From: an uncultured Prevotellaceae bacterium
GTDB lineage: Bacteria > Bacteroidota > Bacteroidia > Bacteroidales > Bacteroidaceae
DNA length: 64,000 bases
Assembly: GCA_900315105.1 (NCBI GenBank)
Contig: OMXX01000003.1
Coordinates: forward strand, 84,509-148,508
Direction of reading: 5' to 3'
The notes under the pieces were generated by a model. That model worked only from the letters and a program-made list of their open reading frames with translations. It did not search any database and was not told where the DNA came from. The position numbers and the translations under genes were made by a program. Of the stretch, positions 50,210 through 59,099 are shown piece by piece. Position 1 is the stretch's first letter; each line of letters starts with the position of its first letter.

Positions 50210-51592
50210 ATGCTTACAATTAAGGATTTGGCAGAGATACTGGTGCAGAAGCATCAGTTGGATTCACGTAGTGCGGAGGCATTCATAAATGCTGTTATCG
50301 AGACTATTCATGAAGGTTTGAAGAGCGACCGTATTGTCAAGGTCAAAGGCTTCGGAACCTTCAAGCTTACAGCTGTTCGTGAGCGTGAGAGTATTAACGT
50401 AAACACCGGTGAGCGTGTGGTTATCTCCGGTCATGACAAGGTGTCGTTTACTCCCGATGCCGTTTTGCGTGACTTGGTGAACAAACCATTTGCACAGTTT
50501 GATACCGTTGTTCTTGCTGATGGCGTTGACTTCGAGGATGTGCCTGAAGTGGAGACCGAGGATGGCGATGCCGCTACCGATGAGGTGGCAGACATCTCTG
50601 CTTCTGTTAAGGAAGAGGCAAAGGTGGTTTCTGAAGCTCCTGAGGTTTCTGTAGTTCCGGAGACTCCGGTTGTCACAGAAGAACCAAAGCCAGAGACAGT
50701 TGTTGCACCTGTCACAGAAGAACCAGAGGTGGCAGTAGAGCCTGTGGTAGAGCAGGAACTTGAGCCTGAACCTGTTGCTGAGGAGCCAATCGCAGAAGAA
50801 CAAGTTGTAGAAAAACCAATTGCAGAGGAACCTGTTGCCGAGGAGGCTCAGCCAGAAATACTAGAAGAGCCGGAATCTCCCGCTTCTCCAGAAACACTAG
50901 GCTCTCTGGAATCTCCAGAACTTCTAGAGAATTCAGCCTCTCCAGCCTCCACAAAGGAGCCTGAGCAAGAAGAGGATCAAGAGGAAGAGCCCGACTATAT
51001 TTCAGAATTCTATGAAGATGCAGATGATAACAAGAGGACGTTCCTTATTTACGCAATAATCGTGAACGTGGTTGTTGCTGCATTGTTCTTCGTGTTCGGT
51101 TATTATGCTCGTTCAACAAATCTTCTTGGAATAGAGAAGGAGCAGGCTGTAGAGACTCCTGCGGCTCCTGCTGTTGAACAACCGGATACTACAAAGCAAA
51201 AGACCGTTGAACCTGCTGCTCCTGCTAAGGCAACAGAAGAACCTGCCGTTGAGAATACGGAGGAAAAACCTGTTGAGGAAAGCAAACCTGTTGCAGAGCA
51301 AAAGAAAGAGGAAAAACAACAACCTAAGGCAGAGCCAACGGTTGAGTTGACTTCAAAATATGATAACGACCCACGTGTAAGGACTGGTGCTTACCGCATT
51401 GTCGGTGTAGCCAATACCGTGACAGTCAGAAGCGGTCAAACGATAAAGTCAATTTCCAAGGCTTATCTCGGTCCTGGTATGGAGTGCTATGTTGAAGCCT
51501 TCAATGGTGGTATTACCGAACTCAAGGAGGGACAGACCATCAAGATCCCGAAGCTTCAGCACAAGAAAAAGAGTTCAAAAGCAAAGAAGTAA
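50210..51592 (+). CDS. HU-like domain, transmembrane segment and LysM-like domain fusion
   Basis: A 460-residue protein. Residues 1-92 are an HU/IHF fold (MLTIKDLAEILVQKHQL; KGFGTFKLTAVRERESINVNTGE). Residues about 105-270 are very rich in Glu, Pro and Val, like a flexible spacer. A single hydrophobic helix follows (about 277-299, IYAIIVNVVVAALFFVFGYYA), then another Pro/Glu/Lys linker and a LysM-like domain (about 400-450, VTVRSGQTIKSISKAYLG ... LKEGQTIKIPKL). The basic tail is KKKSSKAKK. Predicted topology puts HU inside and LysM at the cell wall, which would tie DNA to peptidoglycan. The function is unproven. Confidence 0.82.
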   Translation: MLTIKDLAEILVQKHQLDSRSAEAFINAVIETIHEGLKSDRIVKVKGFGTFKLTAVRERESINVNTGERVVISGHDKVSFTPDAVLRDLVNKPFAQFDTVVLADGVDFEDVPEVETEDGDAATDEVADISASVKEEAKVVSEAPEVSVVPETPVVTEEPKPETVVAPVTEEPEVAVEPVVEQELEPEPVAEEPIAEEQVVEKPIAEEPVAEEAQPEILEEPESPASPETLGSLESPELLENSASPASTKEPEQEEDQEEEPDYISEFYEDADDNKRTFLIYAIIVNVVVAALFFVFGYYARSTNLLGIEKEQAVETPAAPAVEQPDTTKQKTVEPAAPAKATEEPAVENTEEKPVEESKPVAEQKKEEKQQPKAEPTVELTSKYDNDPRVRTGAYRIVGVANTVTVRSGQTIKSISKAYLGPGMECYVEAFNGGITELKEGQTIKIPKLQHKKKSSKAKK

Positions 51593-51602
51593 ATTGTTTA
51601 TA

Positions 51603-51636
51603 AGGGCGACGTGGTTTTGACATCACGTCGCTCTTG
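51603..51636 (+). terminator. Probable terminator after the HU/LysM gene
   Basis: AGGGCGACGTG pairs with CACGTCGCTCT around a 10-nt loop; the T run after it is weak (TTGTGTTT). The rest of the 308-base spacer to ileS holds only an ileS promoter and a short repeated ATAGGTGTTGG word. Confidence 0.6.
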
Positions 51637-51771
51637 TGTTTAGGGCATTTTTGCCATTTTTAGGTAAGAGTGAAATAGGCTTTCTATGAGGCGATTTGTA
51701 GAACTGCCCGCAAATCGTCTTTGTAAAACGTTAAAAAGTTGAAAAGTATATGAAATGACAAGAATTTTATG

Positions 51772-51779
51772 TATCTTTG
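51772..51779 (+). promoter_or_regulatory. ileS promoter -7 box
   Basis: TATCTTTG, 121 bases before ileS. The long leader contains no recognisable T-box or other riboswitch. Confidence 0.6.
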
Positions 51780-51900
51780 CATCCTAAAATAAGCGAATAG
51801 GTGTTGGGTGATAGGTGTTGGCGGTCAACAAACACAAAAACAGCATCATTACCCTAAAGTATTAAGAGCTTGAAAGTAAGAAAAAATCATATACGAATCA

Positions 51901-54900
51901 ATGAATAAGAAATTTACGGAGCGTAAAGGCTTGAATCTCGTAGAGACAAACAATGAGGTTCTTGCTGAGTGGGAGAAGAAAGATTTGTTCCACAAGAGTA
52001 TAAGCGAGCGTGAGGGATGTCCTCAGTTCGTGTTCTTTGAGGGACCTCCTTCTGCAAACGGACATCCGGGTATCCATCACATGATGGGACGTACCATCAA
52101 GGATACATTCCTCCGCTACAAGACGATGAAGGGCTATCAGGTTAAGCGTAAGGCTGGTTGGGACACTCACGGTCTTCCTGTTGAGCTTTCTGTAGAGAAG
52201 AGTCTTGGAATCACAAAGGAGGATATTGGTAAGAAGATAAGCGTTGACGACTATAATGACGCTTGTCGTAAGAACGTGATGATGTATACCGACGAGTGGA
52301 CCCAGCTCACTAACAAGATGGGCTACTGGGTGGATCTTGAACATCCTTACATCACTTACGACAACAAGTATATAGAATCACTTTGGTATCTTCTCAAGCA
52401 GCTCTACAATAAGAACCTGCTCTATAAGGGATATACTATTCAGCCATATTCACCAGCAGCAGGTACAGGACTTTCCTCTCACGAGCTTAACCAACCTGGT
52501 TGCTATCGTGATGTGAAGGATACAACTGTTACTGCTCAGTTCAAGGTGCTTGACAATGTGGAGTTCAATAAGACCGGACTTCCAACATACATCCTCGCAT
52601 GGACAACAACCCCTTGGACACTCCCATCAAACACAGCTCTTTGTGTAGGTCCTAAGATTGACTATGTTGCCGTCAAGGGAAATAATCCTTACACAAACGA
52701 GGAAGCTGTGTATGTACTTGCAGAGAGCCGTCTTTCTGCTTACTTTCAGCCGACAAAAGATGAGGAAGGTAATGAGCAGCCAATAGAGATTCTCTGGAAG
52801 GGTAAGGGCTCTGACCTCGTAGGCACTCATTATCAGCAGCTCATGCCATGGATCAAGCCATGTGCCCTTGAGGGGGATAATATCGTAGTGAAGGATGCAG
52901 AGGCATTCCGCGTAATCCCTGGTGACTATGTTACTACCGAGGATGGTACAGGTATCGTTCATATCGCACCTACATTCGGTGCTGATGATGCCAAGGTGGC
53001 AAAGGATGCAGGTATTCCATCACTCTTCGTAATTGACAAGGCTGGTGATACTCGTCCAATGGTTGACTTCACAGGTAAGTACTTCATTAAGGAAGATATT
53101 GATCCTAAGTTCCTTGAGACTTGTGTTAATGAGTCATATTGGAAACATGCAGGTGCCTTTGTGAAGAACGCATACGACCCTAAATACAACGTAGGTGGCA
53201 AGTATGACGAGAAGGCAGCATCAAAGGATATGGATCTTAACGTGATCCTCTGTCTGGAGATGAAAGAAGAGGGTAGCGCGTTTAAGATAGAGAAGCACGT
53301 ACACAACTATCCGCATTGCTGGCGTACCGATAAGCCAGTGCTTTATTATCCTCTCGACTCTTGGTTCATCCGTTCTACTGCAAAGAAGGAGCGTATGGCA
53401 GAGTTGAATAAGACAATTAACTGGCATCCGGAATCAACAGGTACAGGTCGCTTCGGAAAGTGGCTTGAGAACCTTAACGACTGGAACCTCTCACGTTCAC
53501 GCTACTGGGGAACTCCACTTCCTATCTGGCGTAACCGTGATACAAAGGAGGAAATCTGTATAGGTTCACTTGAGGAACTCTATAACGAGATAGAGAAGGC
53601 TGTGAAGGCTGGTGTTATGCAGAGCAATCCACTCAAGGACAAGGGCTTTGTTCCTGGTGATATGAGTCAGGAGAACTATGATCGCATTGACATCCACCGT
53701 CCATACGTTGACGATATCAAGCTAGTAGGCGAGAGCGGAAGCGTTCTTACCCGTGAACTTGACCTTATTGATGTGTGGTTCGACTCAGGTGCTATGCCAT
53801 ATGCACAGATTCACTATCCATTCGAGAATAAGGATGTTATTGATGCCCGCAACGCATATCCTGCCGATTTCATCGCAGAGGGCGTTGACCAGACACGCGG
53901 TTGGTTCTTTACCCTCCACGCAATAGCAACAATGGTATTCGATTCTGTTGCATACAAGAACGTAATATCCAACGGTCTTGTACTTGACAAAAACGGCATC
54001 AAGATGTCAAAGCGCCTGGGGAACGTAATCAATCCATTCGATTGTATTGGTACATACGGTACAGATGCAGTTCGTTGGTATATGGTTACAAACTCATCTC
54101 CTTGGGATAACCTTTCATTTGACCCAGAGGGAGTAAAGGATGTTACAAGTGCATTCTTCGTTAAGCTATATCAGGCTTACTCATTCTTCACTCTCTATGC
54201 AAATGTGGACGGCTTCACATACGAGGAGGCAGATGTGCCATTCGTAGAGCGTCCTGACTTCGACCGTTGGTTGCTTTCAGAACTCAACTCTCTTGTTAAG
54301 GATGTTGACAAGTATCTTGCTGACTATGACGTTACTCCTGCTGGTCGTTTGATCCAGAACTTCGTCATCGACAAGCTCTCTAACTGGTACATCCGTCTGA
54401 ACAAGAAGCGTTTCTGGGGCGGTGGAATGACACTGGACAAGCTCTCTGCTTACCAGACACTCTATACTTGCATCGACACAATAGCACGTTTGATTGCACC
54501 TGTCGCTCCATTCTATGCAGATCAGCTCTTCCTCGACCTCAACACCGTTACTGGTAAGGACAAGTCAGAGAGCGTTCACCTTGCAAAGTTCCCAGAGGCT
54601 CAGGAAAATCAGATAGATAAGGAACTTGAACAGGCAATGCAGCTTGCGATGCAGGTTACGTCTATGGTACTCTCACTTCGTAAGAAGGTGAAGATTCCTG
54701 TAATTCAGGCTTTGCAGACAATCTCAATTCCTGCTTCTGATGCAGAGATGAAGTCTCGTATCGAGCGTATGGCAAGTGTTATCCTTGCAGAAACCAATGT
54801 GAAGGAACTGCAGTTTATTGAGGATGGTGCCGGTATGCAGCTCGTAAAGAAGGTGAAGTGTAACTTCCGCACAATGGGTAAGAAGTTCGGTAAGCTTATG

Positions 54901-55362
54901 AAGAGCGTCAATGCTGCAGTTATGGCAATGAGTCAGGAGCAGATTGCAACTCTTGAGGCAAACGGAACAATCGACCTCGTGGCAGAAGGACAGAACGTAA
55001 CCGTTGAGGCTGTTGATGTTGAGATTATCTCAGAGGACATCCCTGGATGGACAATAGCTCAGGAGGGTAAGATTACCGTTGCCCTTGACATCGAGATAAC
55101 CCCAGAACTCAAGAACGAGGGTATAGCACGTCTTATCATCAAGCGTGTGCAGGCTCTCCGTAAGGAGCAAGGCTTCGAGATAACGGACAGAATCCGTGTG
55201 GTACTCCAGCAGAATGATCAGCTCGCTGAGGCTGTAAAGGTATTCGGTGACCATATCTCTGCCCAGGTTCTTGCCAACTCTCTTACCATCGGTGATGCAG
55301 AGGGCGGTTCTGAACAGGAGTTCAATGACTTTAAGGCTTTAGTGAAGGTAACCAAGGATTAA
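51901..55362 (+). CDS. ileS: Isoleucine--tRNA ligase
   Basis: A 1153-residue class Ia synthetase of the larger type (similar in length to eukaryotic or type 2 enzymes, as against about 940 in E. coli). The HIGH-type signature is PSANGHPGIHH (about residues 50-60), the editing domain follows (AWTTTPWTLPSNTALCVG), KMSKR is in GIKMSKRLGN near 700, and the C-terminal part holds the anticodon domain. Type 2 IleRS enzymes often resist mupirocin. It is followed by the DksA-like, lspA and DUF4296 genes. Confidence 0.96.
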   Translation: MNKKFTERKGLNLVETNNEVLAEWEKKDLFHKSISEREGCPQFVFFEGPPSANGHPGIHHMMGRTIKDTFLRYKTMKGYQVKRKAGWDTHGLPVELSVEKSLGITKEDIGKKISVDDYNDACRKNVMMYTDEWTQLTNKMGYWVDLEHPYITYDNKYIESLWYLLKQLYNKNLLYKGYTIQPYSPAAGTGLSSHELNQPGCYRDVKDTTVTAQFKVLDNVEFNKTGLPTYILAWTTTPWTLPSNTALCVGPKIDYVAVKGNNPYTNEEAVYVLAESRLSAYFQPTKDEEGNEQPIEILWKGKGSDLVGTHYQQLMPWIKPCALEGDNIVVKDAEAFRVIPGDYVTTEDGTGIVHIAPTFGADDAKVAKDAGIPSLFVIDKAGDTRPMVDFTGKYFIKEDIDPKFLETCVNESYWKHAGAFVKNAYDPKYNVGGKYDEKAASKDMDLNVILCLEMKEEGSAFKIEKHVHNYPHCWRTDKPVLYYPLDSWFIRSTAKKERMAELNKTINWHPESTGTGRFGKWLENLNDWNLSRSRYWGTPLPIWRNRDTKEEICIGSLEELYNEIEKAVKAGVMQSNPLKDKGFVPGDMSQENYDRIDIHRPYVDDIKLVGESGSVLTRELDLIDVWFDSGAMPYAQIHYPFENKDVIDARNAYPADFIAEGVDQTRGWFFTLHAIATMVFDSVAYKNVISNGLVLDKNGIKMSKRLGNVINPFDCIGTYGTDAVRWYMVTNSSPWDNLSFDPEGVKDVTSAFFVKLYQAYSFFTLYANVDGFTYEEADVPFVERPDFDRWLLSELNSLVKDVDKYLADYDVTPAGRLIQNFVIDKLSNWYIRLNKKRFWGGGMTLDKLSAYQTLYTCIDTIARLIAPVAPFYADQLFLDLNTVTGKDKSESVHLAKFPEAQENQIDKELEQAMQLAMQVTSMVLSLRKKVKIPVIQALQTISIPASDAEMKSRIERMASVILAETNVKELQFIEDGAGMQLVKKVKCNFRTMGKKFGKLMKSVNAAVMAMSQEQIATLEANGTIDLVAEGQNVTVEAVDVEIISEDIPGWTIAQEGKITVALDIEITPELKNEGIARLIIKRVQALRKEQGFEITDRIRVVLQQNDQLAEAVKVFGDHISAQVLANSLTIGDAEGGSEQEFNDFKALVKVTKD

Positions 55363-55423
55363 TCCCTTGGTTACTCTTCAACCTAATACAATATTAAATC
55401 TAAAACTATAAATCTAAAACAAC

Positions 55424-55807
55424 ATGGCAGAAATAAAAAAACGCTATAGTGACGAGGATCTCGAGGAGTTCCGTCAGATTATTGAAGAAAAGCTGGAAGT
55501 AGCACGTCGTGACTACAAGCAGATGATGAGTGTATTGCGTAATGATGATGGCAATGACGTTGCTGATACATCGCCTACATACAAGATCCTTGAGGAGGGT
55601 AGCATTACTCAGACAAAGGAGGAGATGATGATGTTCGCTGCTCGCCAGGAGAAGTTCATCCGTGGTCTTGAGGCTGCTCTATTGCGTATTGAGAACAAGA
55701 CATACGGTATTGACCGTATCACTGGTGAGTTGATTCCGAAGGAACGTCTCCGCATTGTTCCGCATGCAACACTTAGCGTTGAGTCAAAAAACGCACGAAA
55801 GAAATAA
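55424..55807 (+). CDS. DksA/TraR family protein without zinc cysteines
   Basis: A 127-residue protein with the coiled-coil N-terminus (about residues 10-90) and C-terminal YGIDRITGELIPKERLRIVPHATLSVE (94-120) of the DksA/TraR family. The zinc-finger cysteines are all replaced: the protein contains no cysteine at all (Asp97 stands where YGIC would be expected). Such proteins enter the RNA polymerase secondary channel and alter initiation, often with ppGpp; whether this one does is unknown. The stop overlaps the lspA start by one base (TAATG). Confidence 0.85.
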   Translation: MAEIKKRYSDEDLEEFRQIIEEKLEVARRDYKQMMSVLRNDDGNDVADTSPTYKILEEGSITQTKEEMMMFAARQEKFIRGLEAALLRIENKTYGIDRITGELIPKERLRIVPHATLSVESKNARKK

Positions 55808-56424
55808 TGACAAAGACACAGAAACAGCAGGCAGTCGTTTCCGTATTGATCTTTCTTGTCATCCTTATCATCGACCAGGTTATTAAAATCTCGGTCAAGA
55901 CAGGAATGACTCTTCATCAAAGCATACGTGTAACCGACTGGTTCTATATTTCCTATATAGAGAACAACGGAATGGCGTGGGGTATGTCCATCATGCCAAA
56001 GATAATGCTTAGCCTCTTCCGCCTCGTGGCAATTTTTGTTATCGGTTGGTATATCTTCAAACGGATAATGAAAGGCGCAAAATGGCTGTATGTTGTGCTT
56101 CTATCTATGGTTCTTGCTGGTGCGGCAGGAAATCTGATAGATTGCATGTTCTATGGGATGATTTTCTCTGGGGCTTCTCCAAACTATACATCTTTTTTCG
56201 TTCCTTGGGGAACCGGCTATGCCCCTTTTCTTGAGGGTAGGGTTGTGGATATGTTCTATTTCCCTCTCATAGAGACGAATTATCCCGACTGGTTTCCTGT
56301 ATGGGGGGGCGAGAGATTCGTATTCTTCAGTCCTGTGTTCAACTTTGCCGATGCGAGCATCAGTGTAGGTGTTGTGGCATTACTCCTTTTCTGCAGAACA
56401 GAAATTCAACAGCTGTTTAAGTGA
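55807..56424 (+). CDS. lspA: Lipoprotein signal peptidase (signal peptidase II)
   Basis: A 205-residue aspartyl protease with four membrane helices that removes signal peptides from lipidated prolipoproteins. Catalytic and conserved segments are GAAGNLIDCMFYG, VVDMFYFPL and FNFADASISVGV. It is longer than the E. coli enzyme (164) because of an inserted loop between the two catalytic regions, as usual in Bacteroidetes. Starts by overlap with the DksA-like gene and its stop overlaps the GTG start of the next gene. Confidence 0.95.
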   Translation: MTKTQKQQAVVSVLIFLVILIIDQVIKISVKTGMTLHQSIRVTDWFYISYIENNGMAWGMSIMPKIMLSLFRLVAIFVIGWYIFKRIMKGAKWLYVVLLSMVLAGAAGNLIDCMFYGMIFSGASPNYTSFFVPWGTGYAPFLEGRVVDMFYFPLIETNYPDWFPVWGGERFVFFSPVFNFADASISVGVVALLLFCRTEIQQLFK

Positions 56425-57359
56425 AGAAAATATTATACATACTCATATTTATTGTGGGCATGGCATCATGTTCCTCCAACTCCTCCGATATTCTATCAAT
56501 GGGTGAGATGGAGGACATCTTGTATGATATATATTTGTCACAGAATATAGAGGATAAGGAAAATCGCAGTCATAATGTGTATGACGAGATTACGAACCGT
56601 GAGGCTATATATCGTAAATATGATATCACGCAGGCAGAGTGGGATTCTTCGTATAATTATTACTGTCGTCATGCAGATAAACTGCATACTATTTACAAGA
56701 ATCTTTCTGAGCGTATTCGTAATGAAGTGATTGAGCTTGGAGGAGATGTGTCTCTTGATGAGGCTACTCTTTCTGGGGATACGGTAAATATATGGAACTC
56801 TGAACGTAATTTTATCCTGATGCAGCAGATGCCTTACAACCTTAATCAGTTTACTATCTCAGGTGACTCGACATTTAAGGCTGGGGATGTGCTTACGCTT
56901 CAGTTTGACAGTAAGTTCATATTCCAAGAGGGCTCGCGTAATTTGGTTGCCGTTCTTGCCGTTACTCTTTCCAATGACAGTGTTGTCACCAATACGTGTC
57001 ATACCGGTTCAGACGGAAGGTTTACGGTTTCGTTCAGCGATTACAAGCGTCTGGGCATAAAGACGGTGAAAGGATATTTTGTCTTGCTTCGAAATAATAA
57101 CGAACAGATTTCCACAGCTTTCCATCTGGCTTCAGTGGAGAATGTCCGAATGATTCTTGCACATTCAAAGGAGACTTCCGAACAGGCGGCAGAACAAACC
57201 CCTGCTGTTGAAAAGGATTCGCTGAAAAAAGACTCTATTCGTACTCTCGGACCTGTAGAAATCTTTGACCGTCCAGGTGATAATAATTCACGAATCCCAC
57301 CTCCTAATGTACGTAGAAGCTCCGACATGCCTCCAAAAAGAATAGTAAGGCTTAAATAA
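56421..57359 (+). CDS. DUF4296 lipoprotein
   Basis: A 312-residue lipoprotein starting with GTG that overlaps the lspA stop (GTGA). The signal sequence ends in the lipobox MASC (Cys17). Residues about 25-110 form the DUF4296 helical domain (MEDILYDIYLSQ; EAIYRKYDITQAEWDSSYNYY). A beta-rich middle (about 145-240) and a polar C-terminus with Pro and Arg follow. Function unknown; the family is common next to lspA in this phylum. Confidence 0.8.
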   Translation: MKKILYILIFIVGMASCSSNSSDILSMGEMEDILYDIYLSQNIEDKENRSHNVYDEITNREAIYRKYDITQAEWDSSYNYYCRHADKLHTIYKNLSERIRNEVIELGGDVSLDEATLSGDTVNIWNSERNFILMQQMPYNLNQFTISGDSTFKAGDVLTLQFDSKFIFQEGSRNLVAVLAVTLSNDSVVTNTCHTGSDGRFTVSFSDYKRLGIKTVKGYFVLLRNNNEQISTAFHLASVENVRMILAHSKETSEQAAEQTPAVEKDSLKKDSIRTLGPVEIFDRPGDNNSRIPPPNVRRSSDMPPKRIVRLK

Positions 57360-57373
57360 AGCAATAAGAATAG

Positions 57374-57973
57374 ATGCTACCATCAAGGTTACTCGATAAT
57401 GCGGTTAATCAGTTCTCACGCCTTCCGGGGGTGGGAAGGAAAACCGCACTCCGACTTGTCCTGCACATGCTTCGTCAGGATAATGAGTTTATGGACGAGT
57501 TCACAGGTGCGCTTACACAGATGAAACGTGAGATAAAGCATTGTCGCGTATGTCATAATATCTCAGATACCGATGTCTGCACTATCTGTTCTGATTCTCG
57601 CAGGGATCCAAGCATTGTGTGTGTGGTGGAGAATATACAGGATGTGATGGCTGTTGAAAATACTCAGCAGTTTCATGGACTTTACCATGTGCTTGGCGGT
57701 GTTATATCGCCAATGGACGGAATAGGTCCGTCGGATATTGAGATTGACTCACTTGTAGAACGTGTATCAAAAGGAGATGTGAAGGAGGTTATCTTTGCTC
57801 TTGCAAGTACAATGGAAGGTGATACCACAAATTTCTATATATCAAAGCGTCTCCAACAATTTGATGTAAAGCTCAGCGTCATTGCCCGAGGAATAAGCGT
57901 TGGTGATGAACTTGAATATACCGATGAACTTACCCTTGGACGCTCAATTGTAAATAGAGTTCCGTTTGAATAA
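57374..57973 (+). CDS. recR: Recombination protein RecR
   Basis: A 199-residue protein of RecFOR recombinational repair. Helix-hairpin-helix region [17 protein letters not shown], zinc finger with Cys57, Cys60, Cys69 and Cys72, and TOPRIM domain beginning [15 protein letters not shown]. Length is typical. Starts 15 bases after the DUF4296 gene, so it may share its transcript. Confidence 0.96.
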   Translation: MLPSRLLDNAVNQFSRLPGVGRKTALRLVLHMLRQDNEFMDEFTGALTQMKREIKHCRVCHNISDTDVCTICSDSRRDPSIVCVVENIQDVMAVENTQQFHGLYHVLGGVISPMDGIGPSDIEIDSLVERVSKGDVKEVIFALASTMEGDTTNFYISKRLQQFDVKLSVIARGISVGDELEYTDELTLGRSIVNRVPFE

Positions 57974-58001
57974 TGACCTAGAATCGTGCTTCCACTTCCT
58001 G

Positions 58002-58036
58002 CTCACTCCCTATGGAGGAGGGCGGGGGAAGAGGCC
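58002..58036. repeat. GC-rich dispersed repeat, second copy
   Basis: CTCACTCCCTATGGAGGAGG followed by GCGGGGGAAGAGGCC matches the element at 24686-24719 (CTCCCTA, GGAGGGCGGGGG and GAGGCC shared). Located in the 79-base spacer after recR. Confidence 0.65.
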
Positions 58037-58052
58037 ATAATTAGTAATTATC

Positions 58053-58289
58053 ATGTTATTTTACATTCAGATTTTCTCTCTTGCCCTTTCGCTCATTGCT
58101 ATATATGCATGTCTGAAGTGGCTTCGCAACAACACACTGTATCGTATATCCTTATGGGCGGTAGCTTTAGTGGTTGATGTTGTTGTTTACTTTGTATATA
58201 ATTATACAGGTGCAGGATATCTGGCTATAATGTTGCTTGTTTGCATCCCGTTCATCTTCCGTAAGAAAGACAAGAAACCAGAAGAGTAG
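58053..58289 (+). CDS. Small membrane protein of unknown function
   Basis: 78 residues with three hydrophobic segments (about 2-22, 30-48 and 54-68) and a charged tail KKDKKPEE. It resembles no family that I can name. The GNAT gene starts three bases after its stop, so they are one operon. Reasonable codon use and the tight spacing support it being real. Confidence 0.65.
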   Translation: MLFYIQIFSLALSLIAIYACLKWLRNNTLYRISLWAVALVVDVVVYFVYNYTGAGYLAIMLLVCIPFIFRKKDKKPEE

Positions 58290-58291
58290 AT

Positions 58292-58804
58292 ATGCTGAAA
58301 CTCCGTGCCCTTGAACCAGAAGACCTGGAACAGTTATATGCCATAGAGAATAATCTCGATGACTGGGATTACTCTTGCATGAATGCGCCGTTCTCGCACT
58401 ATGCATTGCGCGATTATATCGCCAATCAGCATTGTGACCTCACAATCGACCAGCAGGTGCGCCTTGTGGTTTGTGATGACGAGAATGAGCAACAGGTTAT
58501 CGGACTTGCCGACATCTTCAATTTTGATGCCCGTAACCGTCGTGCAGAGATAGGATTGATAATTGGTAAAACATTCCGTAATCATGGGTATGCAACCGAG
58601 GCTACCAAGTTATTGATTGACTATGCAAGCAGAACCTGTCTCTTGGATCAGATTTACGCTTTCATATCAAAAGATAACGAGCATTGTTGTCGTATTTTTG
58701 ACAAAAACGGCTTCAATAGAGTATCAATTCTCAAAAACTGGTTCAGAAACGCAAATTCTTTTTCCGATTCTATTATTTTTCAACTTTTTTTGAAAAAAGC
58801 ATAA
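58292..58804 (+). CDS. GNAT N-acetyltransferase (SpeG/RimJ-like)
   Basis: A 170-residue acetyltransferase starting MLKLRALEPEDLEQLYAIENN, with the acetyl-CoA segment EIGLIIGKTFRNHGYATEATKLLIDYA (about residues 90-116) and DNEHCCRIFDKNGF. The layout resembles spermidine acetyltransferase SpeG and related proteins. Substrate uncertain. Last gene before the tRNA-Asp pair. Confidence 0.85.
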   Translation: MLKLRALEPEDLEQLYAIENNLDDWDYSCMNAPFSHYALRDYIANQHCDLTIDQQVRLVVCDDENEQQVIGLADIFNFDARNRRAEIGLIIGKTFRNHGYATEATKLLIDYASRTCLLDQIYAFISKDNEHCCRIFDKNGFNRVSILKNWFRNANSFSDSIIFQLFLKKA

Positions 58805-58810
58805 TAAAAA

Positions 58811-58842
58811 TTTGGCAAATTCAGAAAAAATGCCTACCTTTG
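58811..58842 (+). promoter_or_regulatory. tRNA-Asp promoter
   Basis: TTTG at 58811-58814 and TACCTTTG at 58835-58842, 20 bases apart, 28 bases before the first tRNA. Confidence 0.75.
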
Positions 58843-58870
58843 CACTCGCTAAAAAGAAATAACGATTTTT

Positions 58871-58944
58871 GGTGCGTTAGTTCAGTTGGTTAGAATGCCA
58901 GCCTGTCACGCTGGAGGTCACGAGTTCGAGCCTCGTACGCACCG
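58871..58944 (+). tRNA. tRNA-Asp (anticodon GTC), first copy
   Basis: Acceptor GGTGCGT/ACGCACC, anticodon stem CCAGC/GCTGG around CTGTCAC, T-loop GTTCGAG, discriminator G. The next three bases are CCA, possibly by chance. Confidence 0.96.
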
Positions 58945-58972
58945 CCAAAATCATATTTCGAAAAGCTCAATT

Positions 58973-59046
58973 GGTGCGTTAGTTCAGTTGGTTAGAATGC
59001 CAGCCTGTCACGCTGGAGGTCACGAGTTCGAGCCTCGTACGCACCG
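58973..59046 (+). tRNA. tRNA-Asp (anticodon GTC), second copy
   Basis: Identical in sequence to the first copy over 74 bases and 28 bases downstream, so a tandem duplication read from one promoter. Here CCA is not encoded. Confidence 0.96.
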
Positions 59047-59047
59047 C

Positions 59048-59080
59048 AAAGGTTCTTACAGAAATGTGAGGACCTTTTTT
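59048..59080 (+). terminator. tRNA-Asp terminator
   Basis: AAAGGTTCTTACA pairs with TGTGAGGACCTTT (with G-T pairs), then a run of T. Confidence 0.8.
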
Positions 59081-59099
59081 CATTTATAACTGTTTGCCC

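Noticed and set aside
50431..50954. Minus-strand frames opposite the HU/LysM acidic spacer
   Set aside because: Repetitive Pro/Glu coding DNA leaves the other frames open; no start context or homology.
51780..51900. T-box or other riboswitch before ileS
   Set aside because: No T-box sequence, specifier loop or terminator-antiterminator pair was found in the leader.
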